This document shows positions 27,454 to 35,405 of a stretch of 64,000 nt of DNA, piece by piece. This DNA comes from Undibacterium sp. (GTDB taxonomy: Bacteria > Pseudomonadota > Gammaproteobacteria > Burkholderiales > Burkholderiaceae_D). Location of the stretch: positions 1 through 64,000 of the forward strand of contig JAUSNO010000018.1 of the NCBI GenBank assembly GCA_030645915.1. The letters are read 5' to 3'. The position numbers and the translations under genes are program-made. Numbering within the stretch: the first letter of the stretch is position 1; each line of letters starts with the position of its first letter. The notes under the pieces were generated by a model. That model was not told where the DNA came from. It worked only from the letters and a program-made list of their open reading frames with translations, and made no database searches.

Positions 27454-27946
27454 AACCAGTCTCGCGCTCCACCGTGATGGATTGTGTAGTGCCAGATCCA
27501 TTCAGATTAATGATCGTTGTATTGGCAAAACTTGGTTTCCCCAATGCAGAGAAAGAAAAAGAAATGATTGTCCCGAATACCATATCGGCAGGAGTATTTC
27601 CTTGCATCCAGCTTTGATCGCCGATCAAGGGCATGGGGGACAAGGCAAGTACTTTTTCGCTCGCTGTAGTGCTTGCACAATTTGGATCTGCCACGTAAGT
27701 CAGGCAGATGGTACCCGGCGTCACATTCACAAACACATTGGTATGTTGCGCTATCGCGACTTTTTGCGCATAGCGCACCATGCTGATGCTTTGATCAAAG
27801 AATCCACGCTCGTCAAACGCATTTTTATTGGCGAAACGAGGAATGATCGCCACCGAAAGTATGCCGACCAAGATCATTACCATGATCAATTCGATCAAGG
27901 TAAATCCTTTAGATGATTGGCAATAATCGAGACTTTTATTCAGCAT
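27443..27946 (-). CDS. mshC: MSHA minor pilin MshC
   Basis: This protein has 167 residues from ATG 27946, with AGGA 7 bases upstream (rather than the codon at 28000). The prepilin motif is KGFTLIELIMVMILVGILSV. The following DERGFFDQSISMVRYAQKVA is typical of FimT/MshC-type minor pilins. It is separated from the second pilin gene by a strong hairpin terminator (28001-28043), so its expression probably depends on read-through. Confidence 0.83.
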   Translation of the reverse strand: MLNKSLDYCQSSKGFTLIELIMVMILVGILSVAIIPRFANKNAFDERGFFDQSISMVRYAQKVAIAQHTNVFVNVTPGTICLTYVADPNCASTTASEKVLALSPMPLIGDQSWMQGNTPADMVFGTIISFSFSALGKPSFANTTIINLNGSGTTQSITVERETGYVH

Positions 27947-28000
27947 CGAATCTGTCCTGGGTGCCAAAAAAGAGGCTTGTTGCGAAATAGAAAAAGACAA

Positions 28001-28043
28001 TAAAAATACAAAAGGTGCGAATAGAAAATATTCGCACCTTTTT
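28001..28043 (-). terminator. Rho-independent terminator between the major pilins and mshC
   Basis: AAAGGTGCGAATA (28011-28023) and TATTCGCACCTTT (28029-28041) form a perfect 13-bp stem with a 5-base loop. On the minus strand it is followed by a T-rich stretch ending near 28001. It lies after the second pilin gene and inside the MSHA operon, which would give more pilin message than downstream message. Confidence 0.85.
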
Positions 28044-28060
28044 ATTGAGCCTACTAAATT

Positions 28061-28504
28061 TTAGGTTCCTATAGCAGTATAAGTGAATGGAACTCCAGCA
28101 TTGGTATCATCACCATACACAGCACTGCAGGTTGCGGTAGTCCCGGCAGGTGCGGCAGCCGTATCTGCAACGATATAAAATTTCTTGGCAACAGTAGGGG
28201 TCGGCAAAACGCCTGGAATAATTACAATGCCAGGATTAAGCAAAGGCCCCATGTCGGAACACTTGGCGACTTTGACGCAAACGTTAGCTGTCACAGCAAA
28301 ATTCTTGGCAGCACAGCCCGCATAATTGATCGAAGCGGCAGAACTCAATGCCCCCCCAAAGCCATCGGCTACTGACTTATTCGCATCCCCACGCAAATCA
28401 ACAAACTTGGGTAAGGCGGTAGCCGCCAGAATTCCCAAAATAACGATCACCATGACCAGTTCAATCAGGGTAAAACCAGATTGCTGTTTATTCATTTGTT
28501 TCAT
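28061..28504 (-). CDS. MSHA-type prepilin (MshA/MshB-like), second copy
   Basis: This protein has 147 residues from ATG 28504, which has GGAG 6 bases upstream; codons at 28510 and 28525 are too close to or before it. The prepilin cleavage site is QQSG/FTLIELVMVIVILG. The mature protein has MshA-like features: ALPKFVDLRGDANKSVADG, AASINYAGCAA, and four cysteines in the mature part. It is just upstream of a terminator, as expected for a highly expressed pilin. Whether it or the neighbour at 28555 is the major subunit is not decided by the sequence. Confidence 0.87.
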   Translation of the reverse strand: MKQMNKQQSGFTLIELVMVIVILGILAATALPKFVDLRGDANKSVADGFGGALSSAASINYAGCAAKNFAVTANVCVKVAKCSDMGPLLNPGIVIIPGVLPTPTVAKKFYIVADTAAAPAGTTATCSAVYGDDTNAGVPFTYTAIGT

Positions 28505-28554
28505 TTTCATCTCCGATAAATTCAAAAACTTGTTCTACATTTAAAATGTATTGA

Positions 28555-29022
28555 TTAGCAATTAGTCGCGTTGACGTTGCCGTTGCTATAAATTGGCGAA
28601 CCGTTGACTGCCGGCTCGGTGTAAGTAATGGTACAAGCTGGGTAACCTGCATCTGGTGCCACGGTGAACACGCCGGCTGCTCCGTTTAATATGTACTCTG
28701 GGAAAGCCACGCCTGCAAGTGTTGACAATCCTGCTGCATGTCCGATGGACGCATTGGTTGCCAATGGATAGCCGTTACCCATTGTAATGACCGAACCTTC
28801 CATCGTTACCGAGGTATTGACGCCCAAATTTTGTGTCAATTGTATTGAATGTGCTAACACGGCTGCGGCCTTGATTGAACCCAGAGCGCCATTCATTTTT
28901 GCCATGCGGGCATCGGTTTGCAAAGCCGCAAATCGTGGGAGCGCAAATGCAGAGAGGATACCCAGAATAGTAATCACAACAATCAACTCAATTAAGGTAA
29001 AACCAGATTGCTCTTTTTTCAT
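28555..29022 (-). CDS. MSHA-type prepilin (MshA/MshB-like), first copy
   Basis: This protein has 155 residues from ATG 29022 (GGAG upstream; an earlier frame start at 29076 is not needed). The prepilin motif is EQSG/FTLIELIVVITILGI. The mature part has ALPRFAALQTDARMAKMNGA and the typical MshA disulphide pair C147/C155 near the end (PACTITY...NATNC). It is clearly a paralogue of the pilin 51 bases downstream. Both lie between mshG and mshC, the mshB-mshA position. Confidence 0.87.
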   Translation of the reverse strand: MKKEQSGFTLIELIVVITILGILSAFALPRFAALQTDARMAKMNGALGSIKAAAVLAHSIQLTQNLGVNTSVTMEGSVITMGNGYPLATNASIGHAAGLSTLAGVAFPEYILNGAAGVFTVAPDAGYPACTITYTEPAVNGSPIYSNGNVNATNC

Positions 29023-29212
29023 GGCAGGCTCCAAATTAAATTTAAAAAACGTAACGCAGTATGGGTGACAAAACATTGATCAAGAAAATGCGCTATAGCA
29101 ACACCTCTGTATCATACTAGCAAACATCTAGCGCTGATGCTATTGAGCAAGCATTCGGATTAATAAGCAACAATTATTAACACATTTAAGAGACAACTTA
29201 AAACGCATCGAA

Positions 29213-30442
29213 TTACTTTCGCAACGCCACCCTGCCGAGATCCCAGATCGGAAGAAAGATACCTAGCGCCAAAATAAGCACCAGAACGCCCAGGCCGGCG
29301 ATCAGAATGGGTTCAATATTGGCAGATAATGTCTTTAGTTCATATTCGACTTCGTGCTCATACATGCCAGCGATTTCATCCATCAAATCGTCGATTGCGC
29401 CAGTCTCCTCACCAACAGCAATCATCTGCAAAACCACGGGGGTGAACACGCCAGCGGCGGCAGCTGTACGCAAAATACTTTCACCACGCTCAACCCCATC
29501 GCGCATTTGATCGATTCTGCTGGCGATGTAGGCATTATCGACAGTTTGTCCCACAACATTAAGTGCTTGTACGATGGGCACGCCACTTTTACTGGAAAGC
29601 GCAAAACTGCGTGCAAATCGCGCTAAGGTGCCTTTGAGGATGATACGGCCCACAATAGGAAAGCGTAATTTGGCTCTATCCCAGACAAACCTGCCATGTT
29701 CTGTGCCGATGAACATGTTAAATCCGACAATTACCGCAATCATGCCGACGACAATCAGCAGCCAGTATTCGACCGCAAAATTCGACGTACCGATCAAGAT
29801 TCTGGTCATCAGTGGTAACTGTGCATTGAAGCCGGCAAACACTTTGGCGAAGGCGGGGATAACAAAAATATTAATGACAGCCATGGCAATGACCATGGCA
29901 ATCATGACAAACATCGGATAACGCAAGGCGGTTTTTACCCTCTCATGCATATCCCTTTCAAATTCCAGATGGGCATACAGGCGCAGAAATATATGTTCCA
30001 GTTGCCCGGTCATTTCACCAACCCGCACCATGCTAATATAAAAAGACGAGAAGGCCTTGGGATGACGTCGCATGGCGGCAGACAGCTCACGACCGGAATC
30101 GAGCGACTCGCGCAGATCTTGAATCAATTTGCCAAATGCCTTATTGACCGCCGACTCTTGCAAGCCAGCCAAGCCTCGCATGATGGGCACTCCAGATTTC
30201 AAGAGTGTATATAGCTGGCGACTAAACAGTTGCACATCGATGGGCTGCACTTTCTGTTCCATCAGGCTACGCCACCAGGAAGGCAAGGCATCGCCTCCAG
30301 GTTTGCCGGTAACGTTAATTTGTACGGGGGTGATGCCAGTATTGAAAAGTTGACTCGCTACCGCGCTGCTATCGACGCTTTCAATCACACCTTCGACCAG
30401 TTCGCCTTTTGCATTTCTGGCTTTGTAGGCAAAAAAGGGCAT
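29213..30442 (-). CDS. mshG: MSHA inner membrane platform protein MshG (GspF/PilC family)
   Basis: This 409-residue polytopic protein starts MPFFAYKARNAKGELVEGVI. It has two GspF/T2SSF domains (about 70-195 and 275-395), each with membrane helices (PMFVMIAMVIAMAVINIFVI; ILIAGLGVLVLILALGIFL). It is the platform that the ATPase MshE, ending 2 bases upstream, turns against. It is followed by a 190-base gap that should contain the promoter for the pilin genes. Confidence 0.9.
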   Translation of the reverse strand: MPFFAYKARNAKGELVEGVIESVDSSAVASQLFNTGITPVQINVTGKPGGDALPSWWRSLMEQKVQPIDVQLFSRQLYTLLKSGVPIMRGLAGLQESAVNKAFGKLIQDLRESLDSGRELSAAMRRHPKAFSSFYISMVRVGEMTGQLEHIFLRLYAHLEFERDMHERVKTALRYPMFVMIAMVIAMAVINIFVIPAFAKVFAGFNAQLPLMTRILIGTSNFAVEYWLLIVVGMIAVIVGFNMFIGTEHGRFVWDRAKLRFPIVGRIILKGTLARFARSFALSSKSGVPIVQALNVVGQTVDNAYIASRIDQMRDGVERGESILRTAAAAGVFTPVVLQMIAVGEETGAIDDLMDEIAGMYEHEVEYELKTLSANIEPILIAGLGVLVLILALGIFLPIWDLGRVALRK

Positions 30443-30444
30443 GC

Positions 30445-32148
30445 TTAGTCCTCTTGTTGATTACTAATGCGCATCGCCTCACCAACCGTGGTGATACCCG
30501 ACAACACCAGATCCACGGCATATTTTCTTAACGTAAGGCCAGCCATTTGTTGTCGTGCCACCCGAATGAAATCGGCAGGATCATCTTGATGCGCAGCTGC
30601 CACCACCGGCCCGGTCATTTCCAATAGTTCATAAACGCCGATACGCCCGCGAAAACCTGTGCCATTGCAGTGTCCACAACCCCGGCCACAATGGTATTGG
30701 TGCTGTTCTACGGTATCACCCAACTCTGTCGCCAGCCATTCTTTTTCAGTCGCGAGTATTGGCTCTGGCTGACAACAACTTTCACAAATCACGCGCACCA
30801 GCCTTTGCGCCAGCACCGCCTGCAGGGAGCTGCCGACCATATAACGCGGTACGCCCATATCGAGCAAACGTATCGGCGTACTGACTGCATCATTGGTATG
30901 CAAGGTCGACAGCACCAGATGTCCGGTCATCGCGGCACGCATGCCGATCTGGGCGGTTTCCTGATCGCGCATTTCACCTACCAGCAAGACATCCGGATCT
31001 TGCCGCAAGGACGAACGCAGGACTTTGGCAAAACTAAGATCGATTTTCTCGTTGACCTGCACCTGATTGATCCCGGCAAGACGGTATTCCACCGGATCTT
31101 CCACGGTGATGAGCTTCTTTTCCTGCGTATTTAATTCTGCCAGCGCCCCATACAGCGTGGTAGTTTTTCCGCTACCGGTTGGCCCCGTGACCAACACCAG
31201 ACCATTTGGCCGTTTGATGATTTTACGGAAACGCTCCAGCATGGCTTTGGGCATGCCGAGGCGATCAAGATTGAGTGTGCCGCCGCCCTGATTCAGCAGG
31301 CGCATCACGACAGATTCGCCATATTGTGTCGGCATGGTCGAAATACGCACGTCGATCTGCTGTTGCCTGACCTTGATGGCAAAGCGGCCGTCTTGCGGCA
31401 GGCGTTTTTCTGAAATATCCATATCCGACATCAGCTTTAAACGCAACGCCAAAGAACTGGCGATCTTGATATCGGCTTCGGTTTGCAGATGCAACACCCC
31501 ATCGATCCGGAAGCGAATTTGCAGACGTTTCTCTTGCGGCTCGATATGAATATCAGAAGCCCTTGCCTGCGTCGCATCATCAAACACCGATTGCAGCAAC
31601 TTCACCACAGGGGCGTCTTCCATGCCTGGCGTGACACCGAGTGCGCCAAAATCAATATTGGAATCGCCCAGCTCCTGCTCCAGCTCACGCGCCAGCCCGG
31701 TAATCTCATCAGTACGCCGATAGACGTTATCGATGGTCGCCAGCAATTCTGATTCGTTGACTACCGCAAGAACAATATTGTTTTTGACTAGCCGGCTGAT
31801 CTCATCGTAGGCGAACAGATCGGTAGGATCTGCCATGCCAACTAAGAGCGCATTGTCCTTTTCTTCCAGAACAATCGCCCTGAAGCGCCTGGCCTGCATC
31901 TCGGGCAACAGACGTACTGCCTTCGAGCTGATGTTGAATTGCTTGAGGTTGACGTACGCAATATTAAGCTGTTTGGCCAAGGCTCCCGAAATTTGCTCTT
32001 CCGTCACATAGCCGTTTTCAACAAACAAACGTCCCAGCTTGCGACCGGTACGTTTTTGTTCTGTTAAAGCGAATTGCAGCTGCTCTTCCGACATCAGCTT
32101 TTGTTGCAATAAAATCTCGCCCAGGCGAATTTTTTCTGGCCTTGCCAT
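30445..32148 (-). CDS. mshE: MSHA pilus extension ATPase MshE
   Basis: This 567-residue protein has a tandem MshEN motif at residues about 6-60 (RLGEILLQQKLMSEEQLQFA and KLGRLFVENGYVTEEQISGA), which binds cyclic-di-GMP in Vibrio MshE. The leading Arg (IRLG) is kept. GspE-type ATPase motifs follow: GPTGSGKTT, ITVEDPVEYR, VLLVGEMRD, HLVLSTLHTND, and the zinc-type cysteines CESC and CGHC. It is the first gene of the minus-strand MSHA operon as seen here. Confidence 0.92.
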   Translation of the reverse strand: MARPEKIRLGEILLQQKLMSEEQLQFALTEQKRTGRKLGRLFVENGYVTEEQISGALAKQLNIAYVNLKQFNISSKAVRLLPEMQARRFRAIVLEEKDNALLVGMADPTDLFAYDEISRLVKNNIVLAVVNESELLATIDNVYRRTDEITGLARELEQELGDSNIDFGALGVTPGMEDAPVVKLLQSVFDDATQARASDIHIEPQEKRLQIRFRIDGVLHLQTEADIKIASSLALRLKLMSDMDISEKRLPQDGRFAIKVRQQQIDVRISTMPTQYGESVVMRLLNQGGGTLNLDRLGMPKAMLERFRKIIKRPNGLVLVTGPTGSGKTTTLYGALAELNTQEKKLITVEDPVEYRLAGINQVQVNEKIDLSFAKVLRSSLRQDPDVLLVGEMRDQETAQIGMRAAMTGHLVLSTLHTNDAVSTPIRLLDMGVPRYMVGSSLQAVLAQRLVRVICESCCQPEPILATEKEWLATELGDTVEQHQYHCGRGCGHCNGTGFRGRIGVYELLEMTGPVVAAAHQDDPADFIRVARQQMAGLTLRKYAVDLVLSGITTVGEAMRISNQQED

Positions 32149-32262
32149 GGTCTTACCCTTTAATTGGCCAAGCGCTGGCCCTATTCGATCTTGTTTGATT
32201 CGCTATCATCTGCGCCAGATTATTGTCTGATACCAACATCAAAGCAAGGCTTACTGTTGTTA

Positions 32263-33201
32263 CTATTCAAGCTCTGCCAACACCTTGAGATGCGCAACAA
32301 CACTTCTGGCCAATGCGGAAAGGCTGTACCCACCTTCCAGACAACTGACGATGCGCCCCTGTGAATATTGCTTTGCCACGGCCATGATTTGTTGCGTGAT
32401 CCAGGCGTAATCCGCTTCAACCAGCCCCATCTGCGCCATCTCGTCTTCACGATGGGCATCAAATCCAGCCGAAATGAAGATCATTTCCGGACGTTGCTCA
32501 TGCAAGGCAGGAAGCCAGTTATCCAGAACTATTTCACGTACCACATCGCCCCTGCTATGCGCGGGCAACGGGACATTAATCATGTTGGATGCAGGATGCC
32601 CGGTACCGGTATACGGATAAAACGGATGTTGAAAAAAACTTACCATCAGCACACGCGGATCATCTCGAAATGCATCCTCAGTACCGTTGCCATGATGCAC
32701 ATCGAAATCAACAATGGCCACTCTCTGTAAACCGTGCACCTCCAACGCATGCTTGGCGGCGATAGCCACGTTATTAAACATGCAGAAGCCCATCGCTTCG
32801 GTAGGTGTGGCGTGATGGCCCGGTGGACGAATCGAGCAAAAGGCGTTTGCAATCTCTCCATTGATCACCGCATCAGTTGCCGCTATCGCCGCGCCGGCAG
32901 CACGCAACGCGGCGCGCCAGGTATAGGCATTGAGCGTGGTGTCAGCGTCCAATGGAAAATAACGCACTTCGGCATCGGGATCAGGGCAGTTGTCCCGGAT
33001 ACGCGCGATCGCATCAAGGCTATGCACTCGCGCCAGATCGCGCTCTTGCGCAACAGGCGCCTCGCGGCGATCCAGCAGATCATGAAGACGACTGGCGATC
33101 AACTGATCATCAATTGCCTGTAATCGCGCCGGAGATTCGGGATGCCATGTGCCCATTTCATGGCGTTTGCAATCCGCATGGGTATAAAACGCAGTAGTCA
33201 T
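32263..33201 (-). CDS. Histone deacetylase family protein (class II-like)
   Basis: This protein has 312 residues from ATG 33201 (the codon at 33231 would add ten residues). It starts TTAFYTHADCKRHEMGTWHP, the usual start of bacterial class II HDAC-like amidohydrolases. Zinc ligands and catalytic His are in RPPGHHA, VDFDVHHGNGT and SAGFDAH. Bacterial members act on acetylpolyamines, acetoin or acetyl-lysine; which one cannot be told. It lies 114 bases upstream of mshE on the same strand and may share no function with the pilus. Confidence 0.88.
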   Translation of the reverse strand: MTTAFYTHADCKRHEMGTWHPESPARLQAIDDQLIASRLHDLLDRREAPVAQERDLARVHSLDAIARIRDNCPDPDAEVRYFPLDADTTLNAYTWRAALRAAGAAIAATDAVINGEIANAFCSIRPPGHHATPTEAMGFCMFNNVAIAAKHALEVHGLQRVAIVDFDVHHGNGTEDAFRDDPRVLMVSFFQHPFYPYTGTGHPASNMINVPLPAHSRGDVVREIVLDNWLPALHEQRPEMIFISAGFDAHREDEMAQMGLVEADYAWITQQIMAVAKQYSQGRIVSCLEGGYSLSALARSVVAHLKVLAELE

Positions 33202-33345
33202 CTGTCTTCGTGTTAACGGCTTAAAAAGCATCAGTGCCTAGTGTCAACCTATTTAGTATATTTTGCAAATGTGCTGCCATTTCCATCCAAACAAAAACAT
33301 CCGTGAAGGATTCGGTTTACACTCCTAGCATTCATTTCATAAGGT

Positions 33346-34272
33346 ATGCCTATGTTTTCGAAAGTGCATGAAGTCGCCAGGCAAGTTGGTCAAATTATTA
33401 TCGGTAAGGATACCCAGATCAGGCAAGCTTTAGTCTGCTTGCTGGCTGGCGGTCATCTGCTGATCGAGGACGTGCCGGGTGTTGGCAAGACCACACTGGC
33501 GCATGCACTGGCAATTTCGCTGGGGCTTAACTTTAATCGCCTGCAATTTACCAGCGATCTATTGCCAGCCGACGTGATTGGCGTTTCTATCTTTGAGCGA
33601 GAAAAGAGCCAATTTGTGTTTCACCCGGGGCCGATATTTACGCAAGTACTGCTGGCCGATGAAATTAACCGCGCCACGCCAAAAACCCAGTCTGCCTTGC
33701 TAGAAGCAATGGAAGAGCATCAGGTAACGGCAGAAGGACAAACCCGCCAACTGCCGGAACCCTTTTTTGTGATCGCCACGCAAAACCCTACCCACCAGGT
33801 AGGTACTTTTGCACTGCCTGAATCGCAACTCGATCGCTTTCTGATGTGTTTATCGCTTGGCTATCCCGATGCGGCGGCAGAACGCGCATTATTGCTAGGT
33901 GAAGACAGGCGCAGCCTGCTCAAGGCGATGACGCCCGTCATGCAGCCACAGCAATTGATGCAGGCACAGCAAGCACTCAGGCAAATACACACCTCATCCT
34001 CATTGGTGGATTACGTACAATCGCTGGCGCATGCCACCCGTCAGGGTGATATTTTTGCTGAAGGCATGAGTCCACGGGCCGCCATCGCCCTGTTGCAAGC
34101 CGCTCGCGCCTGGGCCGCGCTGGAGGGGCGCGATCATGTGTTGCCGGAAGACGTGCAGGCGGTACTGATTCCTGTCATCGCACATCGTCTGCGTCCATTA
34201 AGGTCGGTCAGTGGAAAAGTCAATGCCAGCAGCGAACTTCTGGCGCAACTCATGCTAAAAGTAAGCGTATAA
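33346..34272 (+). CDS. MoxR-family AAA ATPase
   Basis: This 308-residue MoxR ATPase has Walker A GVGKTTLA (about 45-52), Walker B LLADEINRA, sensor ATQNPTHQVGTFALPESQLDRF and a C-terminal lid. It heads the MoxR-DUF58-TgpA module, where MoxR is thought to act as a chaperone for the partners. It is divergent from the HDAC-like gene; the 144 bases between (33202-33345) should hold both promoters. Confidence 0.92.
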   Translation: MPMFSKVHEVARQVGQIIIGKDTQIRQALVCLLAGGHLLIEDVPGVGKTTLAHALAISLGLNFNRLQFTSDLLPADVIGVSIFEREKSQFVFHPGPIFTQVLLADEINRATPKTQSALLEAMEEHQVTAEGQTRQLPEPFFVIATQNPTHQVGTFALPESQLDRFLMCLSLGYPDAAAERALLLGEDRRSLLKAMTPVMQPQQLMQAQQALRQIHTSSSLVDYVQSLAHATRQGDIFAEGMSPRAAIALLQAARAWAALEGRDHVLPEDVQAVLIPVIAHRLRPLRSVSGKVNASSELLAQLMLKVSV

Positions 34273-34289
34273 AAAATGTAAAACAGGCA

Positions 34290-34364
34290 GGCCCAGCACG
34301 CACTATCCATGCGGGCTGCAGAGGCGACAAGCCTGAAACCCGCATGGATAGTGCGTGTCAGGCT
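34290..34364. repeat. Dispersed hairpin repeat, copy 4 (best copy)
   Basis: CACGCACTATCCATGCGGG at 34297-34315 is the perfect 19-bp inverted complement of 34339-34357, with a 23-base loop. AAGCCTGA and TCAGGCTT lie just inside and outside on the right. It sits between moxR and the DUF58 gene, inside what would otherwise be a compact operon. Confidence 0.85.
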
Positions 34365-34424
34365 TACTTACTTTTAATTATTTTTTAGTTACTTTCACAA
34401 ATCTATCCCTCTTCAGTCCAACCA

Positions 34425-35402
34425 ATGCGCGCACTCACCTCCCTGCAACAAAAATTTCGCCGGCTCGTTTTCCTTGAGCACCGGCCAGAAAGCGGTGAGG
34501 TGTTTCTTAAGCAAAGGCGAGTGTTTACCGTGCCGAGCAAAGCGGGCTGGATGTTTATCGTCTTGTTGCTGGTACTGTTTATCGCTTCAACCAATTACAA
34601 TTTAAATCTAGGTTTTGCCCTGACTTTTGTGCTTGGTGGCTGCGCCTGCGTTAACGCATTGATGGGGTTTCGCAATCTCGCTTACCTGCATTTATCGGCA
34701 GGCACGGCTGCAGCAGTTTTTGCCGGAGAAGAAGCGCGCTTCACCTTGCACCTGATCAACCGCCGCAAGCATTATCGTTACGCGCTGCATGTCGGATTTA
34801 CTGAAAAAGGCCACTCTGAACAATCGGTCGACATCGCGCCGCATAGCCGCAGCACGGTACAGCTGAGCTACCCGACCGTGCGCCGGGGCTGGTTGCCCAT
34901 TCCAAGAGTACGCATACAAACCTGGTTCCCGCTAGGCTTGCTGCGCGCCTGGAGCACCTGGATGCCAGATACGCAGGCGTTGGTTTTCCCGCAACCGGAG
35001 CCGTTTTCACCACCACTGCCCATCATCGGCGCGGCCAGCAAGAATGGCCATGGCATGGCGGGGGACGAAGACTTTTCTGGCGTGCGGGTGTATCAAGCCG
35101 GAGATGCATTGAAGCATCTGGCATGGAAGCACATCGCCAGAGTCGATCTGGATGCCGGCGGCAGTTTGATTACCAAACAGTTTTCCGGCGGATCGGCGAG
35201 CGATATCCTGTTGGATTTCTCTGGCTTGTCCACCAGTCTGGATCTGGAACTGCGCTTATCCCGCATGACCAGCTGGGTGCTGGAAGCTGATGCCAGCGGC
35301 CTGGCATACGCGTTCCGCCTCGGTGCGACGGAGTATCCTGCCGCCATCGGCGAATCACACCGGATGGATTGCCTTAGTGCGCTGGCACTCTTTGAAAAAT
35401 AA
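34425..35402 (+). CDS. DUF58 domain membrane protein
   Basis: This 325-residue protein has two N-terminal membrane helices (GWMFIVLLLVLFIAS and a second near 60-80). A DUF58 domain follows, with the signature region YQAGDALKHLAWKHIAR (about 223-240). It is the normal middle gene of the MoxR-DUF58-TgpA module; a start at ATG 34425 fits the family. The TgpA gene begins 3 bases after its stop. Confidence 0.88.
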   Translation: MRALTSLQQKFRRLVFLEHRPESGEVFLKQRRVFTVPSKAGWMFIVLLLVLFIASTNYNLNLGFALTFVLGGCACVNALMGFRNLAYLHLSAGTAAAVFAGEEARFTLHLINRRKHYRYALHVGFTEKGHSEQSVDIAPHSRSTVQLSYPTVRRGWLPIPRVRIQTWFPLGLLRAWSTWMPDTQALVFPQPEPFSPPLPIIGAASKNGHGMAGDEDFSGVRVYQAGDALKHLAWKHIARVDLDAGGSLITKQFSGGSASDILLDFSGLSTSLDLELRLSRMTSWVLEADASGLAYAFRLGATEYPAAIGESHRMDCLSALALFEK

Positions 35403-35405
35403 GCC

